Positions 42,541 through 50,888 of a stretch of 64,000 nucleotides of DNA are shown here, piece after piece (the first letter of the stretch is position 1; every line of letters begins with the position of its first letter). The notes below the pieces were generated by a model. That model saw only the letters and a list, made by a program, of their open reading frames with translations. It had not been told where the DNA came from and did no database searches. Source of the stretch: Pseudomonadota bacterium (lineage in GTDB: Bacteria > Campylobacterota > Campylobacteria > Campylobacterales > Sulfurospirillaceae); NCBI GenBank assembly GCA_017860615.1, contig JAGDMU010000001.1, positions 62,001 through 126,000 of the forward strand, written 5' to 3'. The position numbers and the translations under genes are program-made.

Positions 42541-43479
42541 ATGGCAGCTTTGATCGCTCTTGGTTTACTTTCAGCTCTTTTTTTTAGCTCAACGTTTGTG
42601 CTAAATCGTTTGATGAGCTTAGAAGGAGGGCATTGGGTCTGGTCAGCGTCGCTTCGTTATCTCTTTATGATCTTCTTCTTACTCATCGTCATTCGTCTCT
42701 TTCAGGGCAAAAAACCGCTTCAAGAGCTGTTGAAACTTTTTGGAGAGCATTGGCTCTTTTGGATGGTAGCAGGCAGCATCGGCTTTGGCTGTTTTTACGC
42801 ACTGCTCTGTTTTAGCGCAGACTATGCTCCTGCTTGGGTGATAGCCTCTACATGGCAGCTCACCATCATCGCTTCACTCTTTGTTTTGATGCTTTTTGGA
42901 CGCACTTTTCCGAAACGCATTTGGGTTTTTTCAACCATCATCGTTATAGGCGTGGGGCTTATCAATACCTCACACATCGTACATTTTCATTTTGTTGAGT
43001 TTGCTATGGGTGCGTTTCCTGTACTGATCGCAGCATTTTGTTATCCGTTTGGAAACCAACTGGTGTGGGAATCTAAACATGGGCATAAACACTTCCCTAA
43101 AATTGACTCGCCGCTTTTAGACAATGCCTTCAATAAGGTCTTTCTTCTCTCTTTAGGCTCTCTACCATTTTGGTTTGTACTTGTGGCTCTCATCAATCCA
43201 CCAATGCCTTCATTGGGGCAAGTCTTTAACACCTCTTTGGTTGCATTGCTCTCAGGGCTGGTGGCAACCACACTTTTTTTACTCGCGCGCCACCGTGCTC
43301 ACAAATCCAGTGAACTCGCAGCCGTTGATGCAACCCAAGCGAGTGAAGTCATCTTTGCGCTACTTGGTGAAATGCTCTTTTTAGGCGCAGCGTTACCTAA
43401 TGTTCAAGCGTGGGTTGGGATAAGTTTGGTGTTTGTGGGGTTAGGCTTTTTTATCTATTTCCAAGAGAAGAAGGACTAG
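42541..43479 (+). CDS. multidrug-resistance efflux transporter-like membrane protein
   Basis: 312 residues with about ten transmembrane helices, a DMT-superfamily protein. The region LFFSSTFVLNRLMSLEGGHWVWSASLRYLFM at the start and the FGNQLVWESKHG loop in the middle resemble the multidrug-resistance efflux transporter family (EmrE-related large form). A GTATAAT -10 (42505-42511) and GTGAGGATGGT lie upstream of the ATG. The substrate is unknown. Confidence 0.82.
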   Translation: MAALIALGLLSALFFSSTFVLNRLMSLEGGHWVWSASLRYLFMIFFLLIVIRLFQGKKPLQELLKLFGEHWLFWMVAGSIGFGCFYALLCFSADYAPAWVIASTWQLTIIASLFVLMLFGRTFPKRIWVFSTIIVIGVGLINTSHIVHFHFVEFAMGAFPVLIAAFCYPFGNQLVWESKHGHKHFPKIDSPLLDNAFNKVFLLSLGSLPFWFVLVALINPPMPSLGQVFNTSLVALLSGLVATTLFLLARHRAHKSSELAAVDATQASEVIFALLGEMLFLGAALPNVQAWVGISLVFVGLGFFIYFQEKKD

Positions 43480-43484
43480 GACTT

Positions 43485-43880
43485 CTAAAGTGTCGTAAGT
43501 GCTTCTTCCATCATAGCATTGTTATACTCTTGTACAATGCGCTGAGAGGAAAAAAGCTGTGGAAGCTCTATGCAAAAAATCACCAACATCATTCCTAATG
43601 CAATCCACACACCTGTTTCGTAAGCTGTGACAATACTCACGATAAGCCCAATAATACCAACAGTGCCCAGAGTCAGGTTGATAAAGCCATGTACAAATTT
43701 TCGCAAGTAAAAATGGTGAAGTCCTGCAATACAAAGCCAATTAAGAACAGCGTATGTGTCAGGGTCTTTAAGCTTAGGTGTCACAAGTGTATAAAAAGCT
43801 TTTTTGGCTTCGGGAGGAAGAAGGGCAACTCTTTGGCGTAACGCTTCTTCTTTCGCATCAGCTAACTCTTGAGGTGTCAT
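43485..43880 (-). CDS. TM2-domain membrane protein
   Basis: 131 residues. The C-terminal half holds a TM2 domain: YAVLNWLCIAGLHHFYLRKFVHG, two transmembrane helices with a short turn, then LTLGTVGIIG. The N-terminal half is a basic soluble helix. TM2 proteins have no firm bacterial function. Its start overlaps the stop of the following DUF4177-like gene region (43877), so the pair is coupled. Its end is 5 bp from the convergent transporter stop. Confidence 0.85.
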   Translation of the reverse strand: MTPQELADAKEEALRQRVALLPPEAKKAFYTLVTPKLKDPDTYAVLNWLCIAGLHHFYLRKFVHGFINLTLGTVGIIGLIVSIVTAYETGVWIALGMMLVIFCIELPQLFSSQRIVQEYNNAMMEEALTTL

Positions 43881-44098
43881 TTTGCTCTACGTCCTAGCGT
43901 AATGATAACAGCTTCGCGTGACCAAAAGAGTAAAAATCTTTTTTTCTCAATCACTTGAAAAACAACTTGCCATCCGTTGGTAACTTCTTGGTTAAGTACC
44001 ATTTCCATTTTTTTAATAGGAAGACCAGAAGCCCCTAAAAAGATCGTTCCGACACCGCCTTCGACAACTGTTATGATTTTGTATTCTACGAAATCCAT
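43877..44098 (-). CDS. DUF4177-like small protein
   Basis: 73 residues: EYKIITV at the start, LNQEVTNGWQVVFQVIEKKRFLLFW, then VIITLGRR at the end, which fits the beta-alpha-beta pattern of DUF4177 proteins. It has no signal peptide. It is translationally coupled (4-bp overlap) to the TM2 protein gene. The function is unknown. Confidence 0.7.
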   Translation of the reverse strand: MDFVEYKIITVVEGGVGTIFLGASGLPIKKMEMVLNQEVTNGWQVVFQVIEKKRFLLFWSREAVIITLGRRAK

Positions 44099-44230
44099 TA
44101 TAAAACTCCATTGTGTTTGATGCCGTAATGGTAGCTTGAAAAAGGTTCAGGTCAACTAAAAGGATGCTATTCACGATTGGTTCATTAAAATGCGTTACAA
44201 TACAGCAAACATTTAGAAGGATTTTTTGAA

Positions 44231-44755
44231 ATGAAAACGCTTAAAAAAGCATGTTTGATTTTAGGGTTGGTTTTAGGAGTTTGCGCTTATGCGGAAACGC
44301 CAAAGATAGCACTTCCCTTTAACATTACACCCGAGATGTACGCTTCGTTTATGGCACAAAGTTTAGTAGGCAATTTACCGCAAACCTTTAAACACAAAGA
44401 GCTCTCTTTAGTGGTTACTAAAGTTCATGCCGAACAAAACAGAGTCTTTTTTGATTCAACTACCAAGCAGTATAAGCAAATTTTAGATGAGCTGAACAAA
44501 TACCACACACTCCCCGATGATCTTAAAAAGCAGTGTAAAGATTTTTCTAAAATTGCAATGGTTGATAAAGGAGTCGAGTACTACTTAAACGTTGAAGAAA
44601 GTGGTAAAAAATTTGTCGTAAAGTATGACAAAGAGGCGTGTTCTGAGAGTTTTGACCCAGCCCAAAAAATCTTTATCGGTGGGTACAATCGTTATGGCTT
44701 AGATATGAATGGTCATAGTAAAAAAGAGAACCTTGCTAAGAAAGCTTCCAATTAA
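44231..44755 (+). CDS. periplasmic protein of unknown function
   Basis: 174 residues with a clear signal peptide (MKTLKKACLILGLVLGVCAYAE). The mature part has two cysteines (in KKQCKDF and KEACSES) that could form a disulfide. I recognise no family. AAGGAT lies upstream of the ATG. Its stop abuts the stop of the convergent diguanylate cyclase without any gap. Confidence 0.6.
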   Translation: MKTLKKACLILGLVLGVCAYAETPKIALPFNITPEMYASFMAQSLVGNLPQTFKHKELSLVVTKVHAEQNRVFFDSTTKQYKQILDELNKYHTLPDDLKKQCKDFSKIAMVDKGVEYYLNVEESGKKFVVKYDKEACSESFDPAQKIFIGGYNRYGLDMNGHSKKENLAKKASN

Positions 44756-45895
44756 TTAACGTACACAGTTTCGACCAGCATCTTTGGCAAGATAGAGCTT
44801 TTCATCGGCTTGAATGTAAAGTTCATCAAATCGTTTAATCTCTGGACCACTCATCGCAAAACCAATGCTTACGGTAAAACTGAGTGTTTCACCATTTGGT
44901 AGCGTTACAGGAAATGCACTGAGTTCATGGCACAATGCTTCTAACTTTGCTTTTGCTTGTTCTTGCGTGATATGCAGGAGTAAAAATGCAAATTCTTCGC
45001 CACCCAAACGCCCTACAATGTCAGTATCACGCAAACTATGTTGAAAATAGCTTGCAATGGCTTGAAGTACAGCATCACCCGCAGGATGTCCAAAGGTGTC
45101 GTTGATCTGTTTAAAATGGTCAATATCAAGAATGGCAAAACAGATGGATTTGTCATAACGTAAAGCACGATGAAGTTCTCTTTCTGCTTCTTTCAGAAAG
45201 TGCCCGCGGTTGTAGAGTTTCGTTAGAGGATCCGTTTGCGCAAGGTATTGTAGTTCTTTTTCAAGTACTTTTCGTCTGTCTATCTCTTCTTTGAGGAGAA
45301 TTTGCTCAAAGCAAAGCGCTTCATGGGTTTGTGTTGATTCTTTTTGGAAACGAGAACGATGGTATTCAATCCAACTGCTAATCGTTGTGACCATCAGATA
45401 AGAGATACAAAAGCGCACTTGAAAAGGGATTTGGTACATGGTGTGTATCTTAGGGACAAAGAGAAAAAGCCCAATAATCATAGCCAAAAACAGACAACTC
45501 CAGAAAAAGCCTATGCGATTTCCCAGTAAAAAGATAATGCCTAACGGATAACAATAAGCCCATAAAATGCGTGATTGTTCTGTGTCAGCATAGATGGTAT
45601 ACACTAACAAAGAAACAAGAATGAGATTGGCAGTGTGGTAAAGAAAATAGGTCTTATTTGTTTTTTGGATGAGCAGAAGTGTAACCAGCAAATAGAATGA
45701 AAAAAATGTAATACCACCTGCAATGATAAATTCATGCTTCAAACTATTATAGATGCCAAGTCCCATAGCAAGTGGCAAAATCATCAGCGTAACCCAAACG
45801 TAGTGATTGAGTCTAGCAAGTTCATCTTTATTTTGTGAGGGAGACTTTGCAACGATAAGATCTACAATATACTGGAGTTTCGCAAGTGTAAGCAT
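44756..45895 (-). CDS. membrane diguanylate cyclase (GGDEF)
   Basis: 379 residues. Six predicted transmembrane helices (about 30-180), a short coiled coil, then GGDEF (about 210-379) with an intact active site written as GGEEF (VGRLGGEEFAFLL) and DIDHFKQINDTFGHPAGD. It should make c-di-GMP. No RxxD inhibitory site is obvious. It is a tandem paralogue of the gene at 46012, sharing nearly the same N-terminus, helices and the C-terminal NAGRNCV-type ending. Confidence 0.92.
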   Translation of the reverse strand: MLTLAKLQYIVDLIVAKSPSQNKDELARLNHYVWVTLMILPLAMGLGIYNSLKHEFIIAGGITFFSFYLLVTLLLIQKTNKTYFLYHTANLILVSLLVYTIYADTEQSRILWAYCYPLGIIFLLGNRIGFFWSCLFLAMIIGLFLFVPKIHTMYQIPFQVRFCISYLMVTTISSWIEYHRSRFQKESTQTHEALCFEQILLKEEIDRRKVLEKELQYLAQTDPLTKLYNRGHFLKEAERELHRALRYDKSICFAILDIDHFKQINDTFGHPAGDAVLQAIASYFQHSLRDTDIVGRLGGEEFAFLLLHITQEQAKAKLEALCHELSAFPVTLPNGETLSFTVSIGFAMSGPEIKRFDELYIQADEKLYLAKDAGRNCVR

Positions 45896-46011
45896 TTATC
45901 TTCTTTGTGATGAAATATAACAATTGTAAATTATCTTAGCTTGTTTATCTTTAAAAAATAGCAAGCAAGTATGTAAGCGAGAAAAAGGAGGGCAAAGACT
46001 TTTGAAATGCG

Positions 46012-47136
46012 TTAACATACGCAGTTACGTCCTGCATTTTTTGCTTCGTAGAGTTTTTCATCGGCTTGGATGTAAAGTTCATCAAAGTGTTTTATAGAAG
46101 GAGTATAGAGCGCTAACCCAATACTGACTGTGACACTCAGTGTTTTTCCACCATCATAGGGCACTTTGATTTCGCTGATTTCACGTCTTAGTGTGTCCAT
46201 CTTGATTCTAGCTTCATCAGCGTTTACATGTAAAAGTAAAAAAGCGAACTCTTCACCGCCTAGGCGTGCTACAAGATCTGTTTCTCGCACGTTAAGAAGG
46301 CAGTGTTTTGCTATAGCTTGCAGTACAACATCGCCTACAGGATGCCCATAGGTGTCATTGATGCATTTAAAATGGTCAATATCTAGGATTGCCAAACAGA
46401 TAGAAGTGTTATAACGTTGGGCACGATTGAGCTCTTTTTCGGCTGATTCGAAGAAGTAACCTCGGTTGTATAAAGAGGTGAGCGGGTCGGTTTTGGCGAG
46501 TCGTTGAAGCTCTTTTTCCAGTATCTTGCGTCTTTCGATCTCTTCATTGAGTAATTTTTGCTCTAACAAAAGCGCTTGATGCGAGCGTGAGCCGTGGTAT
46601 TCCACCCAACTACTAATAATTGCTACAACAAGATACGAAATACCAAAACGTACTTGAAAAGGGATGCTATAGATCGTGTGAATTTCAGGAACAACAAGAA
46701 AAAGCCCGATAATCATGCCTAAGAGTAAACAGCTCCATAAAAAGCCAAGGCGATGTCCAAATAAAAAGATGATGCCAACAGGATAGATGTAAGCCCAAAG
46801 AATGCGAGAGTTTTCTGAGTCAGCATGAAACACCATGTAAAGAATCAAAAAAGCATAAAGAAGATTGGCGCCATGATAGAGCAGATACGTCTTTTGGATG
46901 GTGGGGATCAGAAACAGTGAGCCAACCATATGCCCTGAAAAAAGTATGATCAAAAAGGCTAACGCATAATTGTTGATGTAGGCATTATAAGCGCCTGAAC
47001 ACAGGGCAACAGGCAACATCAAAAGAGCGATCCACACATAATGATTGAGCCTAAATATTTCTTCTTCATTCTGTGAAAGTGACTTAGCAACAATGAGATC
47101 AACAAGATGTTGAATTTTTTTAGCCAATGTAAGCAT
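46012..47136 (-). CDS. membrane diguanylate cyclase (GGDEF), tandem paralogue
   Basis: 374 residues with the same architecture as the gene at 44756: membrane domain (about 30-175), then GGDEF with ARLGGEEFAFLL and DIDHFKCINDTYGHPVGD. The two begin MLTLAK and share runs such as IPFQVRF, RLNHYVW and FDELYIQADEKLY. They are separated by 116 bp. This looks like a recent local duplication. Confidence 0.92.
   Translation of the reverse strand: MLTLAKKIQHLVDLIVAKSLSQNEEEIFRLNHYVWIALLMLPVALCSGAYNAYINNYALAFLIILFSGHMVGSLFLIPTIQKTYLLYHGANLLYAFLILYMVFHADSENSRILWAYIYPVGIIFLFGHRLGFLWSCLLLGMIIGLFLVVPEIHTIYSIPFQVRFGISYLVVAIISSWVEYHGSRSHQALLLEQKLLNEEIERRKILEKELQRLAKTDPLTSLYNRGYFFESAEKELNRAQRYNTSICLAILDIDHFKCINDTYGHPVGDVVLQAIAKHCLLNVRETDLVARLGGEEFAFLLLHVNADEARIKMDTLRREISEIKVPYDGGKTLSVTVSIGLALYTPSIKHFDELYIQADEKLYEAKNAGRNCVC
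46223..46234. repeat. TTTACATGTAAA palindrome (inside a GGDEF gene)
   Basis: Perfect copy within the GGDEF coding region of the 46012 gene; absent at the corresponding place in its paralogue. Context GCGTTTACATGTAAAAG is identical to that of the copy at 63459. Confidence 0.7.
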
Positions 47137-47226
47137 GTCAGCTCTTTTTGTTTAATTCTACATCATGTGTGTGACAAAAGCGTTGTAAAGAGAAAAGGTC
47201 AAGCGAAAAAATTACCAAATGAAGCA

Positions 47227-48612
47227 TTATGCTTCCAAAGTTTTTAACCATATTTTTTGAAGGAGCATAATAGCCTCTTCTATCTCTTCTTCTTGCAAGC
47301 CTCCAAAGCCCATTTTAAGGGCTTCCCACGCCTCGCCATAGTCATCGCTTCCTAGATAAAGCTTGATGCCCTCTTTGAGGGCATTTTCTCTTAATTTTTG
47401 GAGATTAATGCTGATCGTTGGACGTATGATAATGGCAAGTCCACCACCTTCACTGATGATCTCTATTGTCTCTGCAAACACATTTTTGAGTGTCTCTTTC
47501 ATAAGGTCATGTTTTTTGCGATTGAGGGTGCGAATTTTACGCAAATGTCGTTCCCAATGCCCATCTTTCATAAAAAGCTCTAATGTTTTTTGCGTGGAAA
47601 GTGAGACACAGCATCTAAGGTGATGGGATTGACATAAAGTTTTATAGCGTTCCACATAACGATGAGGGAGCACAAGGTAACTGACACGAAGTGCAGGGGA
47701 GAGTGATTTGGAAAAAGTTCCAACGTATATAACACGGTCATCATTGTCAAGCCCTTGAAGAGAAGGAATAGGGCGATTTTGGTACCTGAGTTCACTGTCA
47801 TAATCGTCTTCAATGATAATGCCACCAACACGTTTTGCCCAATTTAGAAGCTTAATACGGTTTGAAATGGGCATGTTGACCCCTGTTGGGTATTGATGCG
47901 ATGGGGTTATGTACACCAGTTTTGCGTCTGTTTCTTCGAGTTGGTCGATATTCAAACCATTGTGATCCACAGCAATAGGCATAATCTTGTACCCATAGTC
48001 TGTAAAAATTTTTCCTGTCACAGGATACCCTGGATGTTCGATGGCGATCTTGTTTAATGGATCGATAAAGAGTGAGGCTACAAGATTCATAGAGTCAGTA
48101 AATCCTCCACAGATTATAATTTGAGAAGCATCGCAGACTACGCCACGTGATTTGATAAGGTACTTTGAAATTTCATCCCTCAGCCCCCGTTCTCCTTGTC
48201 TATCGCCATACGCCCCAAAATCTAGTTTTTCTTCCATCGCTTTCATAAAAAGACGTTTCCAAAGTTTTAAAGGGAATGTGTCATGTGTTAGACGTGCAGG
48301 GAAAAAGTCATAGAGTAGAACCGTTTTTGGCTCAGTTTGAGCTTGATAGGCCACGCTCATTTCATAGTGAGGTTCCAGTAATGTATCGGCAACAAAATAG
48401 CCACTTTTGGGGATACTCTCGATGTACCCTTCTGTATAGAGCTGTTTATAGGCTAATTCAACAGTGTTCTTGCTGATTTTGTATTCGGTTGCGACTTTAC
48501 GAACAGAGGGAAGTTTTGATCCATGTGTTAGGTTATTTATAATCTCTTTTTTAATGGCATCATAGAGTTGTATATAAAGAGGTTTGCTTGATTCTTTTTC
48601 TAAAATATACAT
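47227..48612 (-). CDS. MocR/PdxR-type regulator (GntR-HTH plus aminotransferase domain)
   Basis: 461 residues. An N-terminal GntR winged helix (about 1-75; PLYIQLYDAIKKEI, YKISKNTVELAYKQL) is fused to a class I aminotransferase-like domain (about 95-455) with the PLP lysine in YVGTFSKSLSPALRVSYL. MocR proteins bind PLP and regulate vitamin B6 or amino-acid genes. It is divergent from the FMN-binding proteins at 48715 and 49092, which are candidate targets. Confidence 0.92.
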   Translation of the reverse strand: MYILEKESSKPLYIQLYDAIKKEIINNLTHGSKLPSVRKVATEYKISKNTVELAYKQLYTEGYIESIPKSGYFVADTLLEPHYEMSVAYQAQTEPKTVLLYDFFPARLTHDTFPLKLWKRLFMKAMEEKLDFGAYGDRQGERGLRDEISKYLIKSRGVVCDASQIIICGGFTDSMNLVASLFIDPLNKIAIEHPGYPVTGKIFTDYGYKIMPIAVDHNGLNIDQLEETDAKLVYITPSHQYPTGVNMPISNRIKLLNWAKRVGGIIIEDDYDSELRYQNRPIPSLQGLDNDDRVIYVGTFSKSLSPALRVSYLVLPHRYVERYKTLCQSHHLRCCVSLSTQKTLELFMKDGHWERHLRKIRTLNRKKHDLMKETLKNVFAETIEIISEGGGLAIIIRPTISINLQKLRENALKEGIKLYLGSDDYGEAWEALKMGFGGLQEEEIEEAIMLLQKIWLKTLEA

Positions 48613-48714
48613 AACTGACCCCTAAAATATTTAATAAACTGGCTCTTGTATAGAGTACAGTTTGAGAATATAATACCACAATTAGAATTTAAAGTCGTCA
48701 AAAAGGAGCGTCAA

Positions 48715-49083
48715 ATGGTTTCAGATACATTAAGAGCAGTCATGCAAAAAGAGGGGGTTGTAGCCATCGTCGCTCAAGGAAAAGCGTTTCCTCATGTTGT
48801 CAATACTTGGCACTCTTATGTCCGTGTAAGTAACGACAGTTTTATCGTTCCCGTAGGTGGAATGCAGGGCATGGAAGAGGCTTTGAGTCATGATAATAGA
48901 GTCTTGGTCACCGTTGGCAGTAAAGAGGTTGAGGGGTTGCATGGAATGGGAACAGGTTTTTTACTCAGTGGTCATGCGAAGATGATTTTTGATGGTGAAG
49001 AATACGCTCTTATGAAAAAAAGTTATCCTTGGGCAAGAGCTATTATGAACATCACTATTTTAAATGCCACACAAACAGTTTAG
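48715..49083 (+). CDS. pyridoxamine-phosphate-oxidase-like FMN-binding protein
   Basis: 122 residues with the split-barrel fold of PNPOx-like proteins: VSDTLRAVMQKEGVVAIVAQ at the start, TWHSYVRVSNDSFIVPVGG in the middle. ATG 48715 has AAGGAG eight bases upstream; the frame extends to 48646 without one. It may bind FMN and act as a reductase or be a non-catalytic relative. It lies divergent to the MocR regulator and next to a second split-barrel protein. Confidence 0.75.
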   Translation: MVSDTLRAVMQKEGVVAIVAQGKAFPHVVNTWHSYVRVSNDSFIVPVGGMQGMEEALSHDNRVLVTVGSKEVEGLHGMGTGFLLSGHAKMIFDGEEYALMKKSYPWARAIMNITILNATQTV

Positions 49084-49091
49084 GAAACACA

Positions 49092-49700
49092 ATGCGAAGA
49101 TCTGAATTTGAAGTCAATGACACACACCTCATACAAGAGGTACTAGCATCATGCGAGCATGGAACACTCTGTCTGGTTGATGGAGATGAGCCTTACGCTG
49201 TTCCACTTAACTTTGTGTGGCATGATGAAAGTATCTGCTTTCATGGTTCCAAAGAGGGACGTAAAATGGAGGTTATAGCGAAAAATCCAAAAGCGAGTTT
49301 TAGTGTGGTCAAACCTCTTTCATTATTGCCGTCTTATTTTAGCAACACCCGCTCGGCGTGTCCTGCCTCACAGCTGTTTATCTCTGTGCATTTTGTGGGT
49401 ACTATTGAAATCGTGGAAGATGTGATGCAAAAAGCAAATGTTCTCAATGCCATGATGCAAAAGCTTCAACCAGAAGGCGGGTATGAGAACATAGAAGCAT
49501 CAAATCCTATGTATAAAAAAGCTGTGGAAAACATAGGCATAGGAATGTTTCATCCATCATCCATCTCGTGCAAACTGAAAGCTGGGCAAAACCTAAATGA
49601 AGAGAAAAGAGCGTTATTAATTGAAAAATTGAGCGAACGAGGAACGCCGCTGGACCTTTTGAGTATTAAACTGATTAAACAGATGAGTGAAAGGGTCTAA
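49092..49700 (+). CDS. pyridoxamine 5'-phosphate oxidase family protein (NimA-like)
   Basis: 202 residues, FMN-binding split barrel: IQEVLASCEHGTLCLVDGDEPYAVPLNFVWHDESICFHGSKEGRK at the N-terminus matches the flavin-dependent NimA/PNPOx-like group. ATG 49092 has AGGAAAC upstream; the frame begins earlier at 49029 inside the previous gene. It probably uses FMN to reduce or oxidise small molecules. A terminator follows. It is co-directional with, and 8 bp after, the smaller split-barrel gene. Confidence 0.85.
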   Translation: MRRSEFEVNDTHLIQEVLASCEHGTLCLVDGDEPYAVPLNFVWHDESICFHGSKEGRKMEVIAKNPKASFSVVKPLSLLPSYFSNTRSACPASQLFISVHFVGTIEIVEDVMQKANVLNAMMQKLQPEGGYENIEASNPMYKKAVENIGIGMFHPSSISCKLKAGQNLNEEKRALLIEKLSERGTPLDLLSIKLIKQMSERV

Positions 49701-49707
49701 AAGAAGA

Positions 49708-49729
49708 AAGAGGCTTGTAAAAGCCTCTT
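49708..49729. terminator. bidirectional-type terminator
   Basis: AAGAGGCTT (49708-49716) and AAGCCTCTT (49721-49729) form a 9-bp stem with a GTAA loop, between the convergent NimA-like and aminotransferase genes. Confidence 0.75.
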
Positions 49730-49736
49730 GATAGAT

Positions 49737-50591
49737 TTAAGCGTTTGCCTCTTTGAGCGCAGCTTCAACATACATTTCACGTAGTTTTTTCACCATAGGA
49801 CCAGGTTTTCCAGTGCCGATAGGCTTACCATCGATCTCGATGATCGGTAGAACAAACACCGTTGCACTTGCCATAAATGCTTCATCTGCATTTAACGCTT
49901 CTTCAATGGTAAAGAGACGCTCTTCAACTTTAATGTTATGCGCTTTGGTGTATTCCATAAGAAGTTTTCTACGAATACTTGGCAAAATAGCGTTTGAAAG
50001 AGGACGTGTAACGATGACACCATCTTTAACGATAAACGCAGCAGATGAGGTTCCCTCCGTCACATAACCATCTTCGACCATCCAACCCTCAAATGCACCT
50101 TTTTGGTGCACTTCTTCTTTGGCTAAAACTTGACCCAAAAGTGAGATAGACTTGATGTCACGTCTTTTCCATCTGATGTCTTCGCAACTCACCACTTTGA
50201 TGCCTGTTTTTGCCAATGGGTGGTTAATAATCTCTTTTTTAAAGGTAAATGCCATAAACGTGGTTGGAGTGTTTTCAGGGAAGTAAAATTCACGAGGTGC
50301 AACACCACGTGTGACTTGCATGTAAATGCCACCTTCAACGATCTCATTTTTAGCAATCAAAGTGTCTAAAATGGTTTCAATCTCAGCTTTGCAAAAAGGT
50401 GCTTTAAGACCTATCTTGCTCATGCTTGCATTGAAACGCTCATAAAAAGGCTCTTTATCAATTACTTTGCCATTAATAACAGGTACAACTTCGTAGATGC
50501 CATCACCAAAAAGATAACCACGATCGAAAATCGATACTTTGGCATCTTCCTCTTTACAAAAATCACCGTTTAAAAACACAATACTGCTCAT
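49737..50591 (-). CDS. D-amino acid aminotransferase-like PLP enzyme
   Basis: 284 residues, fold-type IV (class IV) aminotransferase. FDRGYLFGDGIYEVVPVINGK is near the N-terminus, the PLP lysine is in RRDIKSISLLGQVLAKEE, and EGTSSAAFIVKDG follows. The D-alanine/branched-chain distinction rests on overall similarity to Dat. It transaminates between D-amino acids and 2-oxo acids. ATG 50591 has GGAG nearby; ATG 50603 is an alternative. Confidence 0.88.
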   Translation of the reverse strand: MSSIVFLNGDFCKEEDAKVSIFDRGYLFGDGIYEVVPVINGKVIDKEPFYERFNASMSKIGLKAPFCKAEIETILDTLIAKNEIVEGGIYMQVTRGVAPREFYFPENTPTTFMAFTFKKEIINHPLAKTGIKVVSCEDIRWKRRDIKSISLLGQVLAKEEVHQKGAFEGWMVEDGYVTEGTSSAAFIVKDGVIVTRPLSNAILPSIRRKLLMEYTKAHNIKVEERLFTIEEALNADEAFMASATVFVLPIIEIDGKPIGTGKPGPMVKKLREMYVEAALKEANA

Positions 50592-50888
50592 GCGAGACTC
50601 CATAAAAAATTAATGATGAAATTGTACCAAAAGGTTTCTTAGCCGTTTGTGCAATAAGTAGGCAATAAACGCTTTTACATGTAAAAAATTGAAAAAGAAG
50701 TTTGGGGCATTTTCTATTTTGGTTTTAAAGATTAAAGAGATATTATTTTTGATTGGTGTTGGAGTTTGTGTTAAATCGGCTTAGAGAAAAGTTGCAAGTC
50801 AAGCTCTGAGCCCTTTTGTTACGCAGGTTTTTTATTGGTGCGTTCGACCATTATATACACAATCAAAGATTCTCTTAAAAGGTAGGAT
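50592..50888. other. intergenic region with one palindrome
   Basis: Just under 300 bp, AT-rich, between the aminotransferase start and the DUF6602-like gene. It holds the TTTACATGTAAA copy at 50674 and AGGTAGGAT before the next ATG. No hidden gene or terminator is seen; base composition changes here toward the AT-rich island. Confidence 0.6.
50674..50685. repeat. TTTACATGTAAA palindrome (island edge)
   Basis: Perfect copy extended to TTTTACATGTAAAA, preceded by GC, in the gap before the AT-rich island. Confidence 0.7.
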
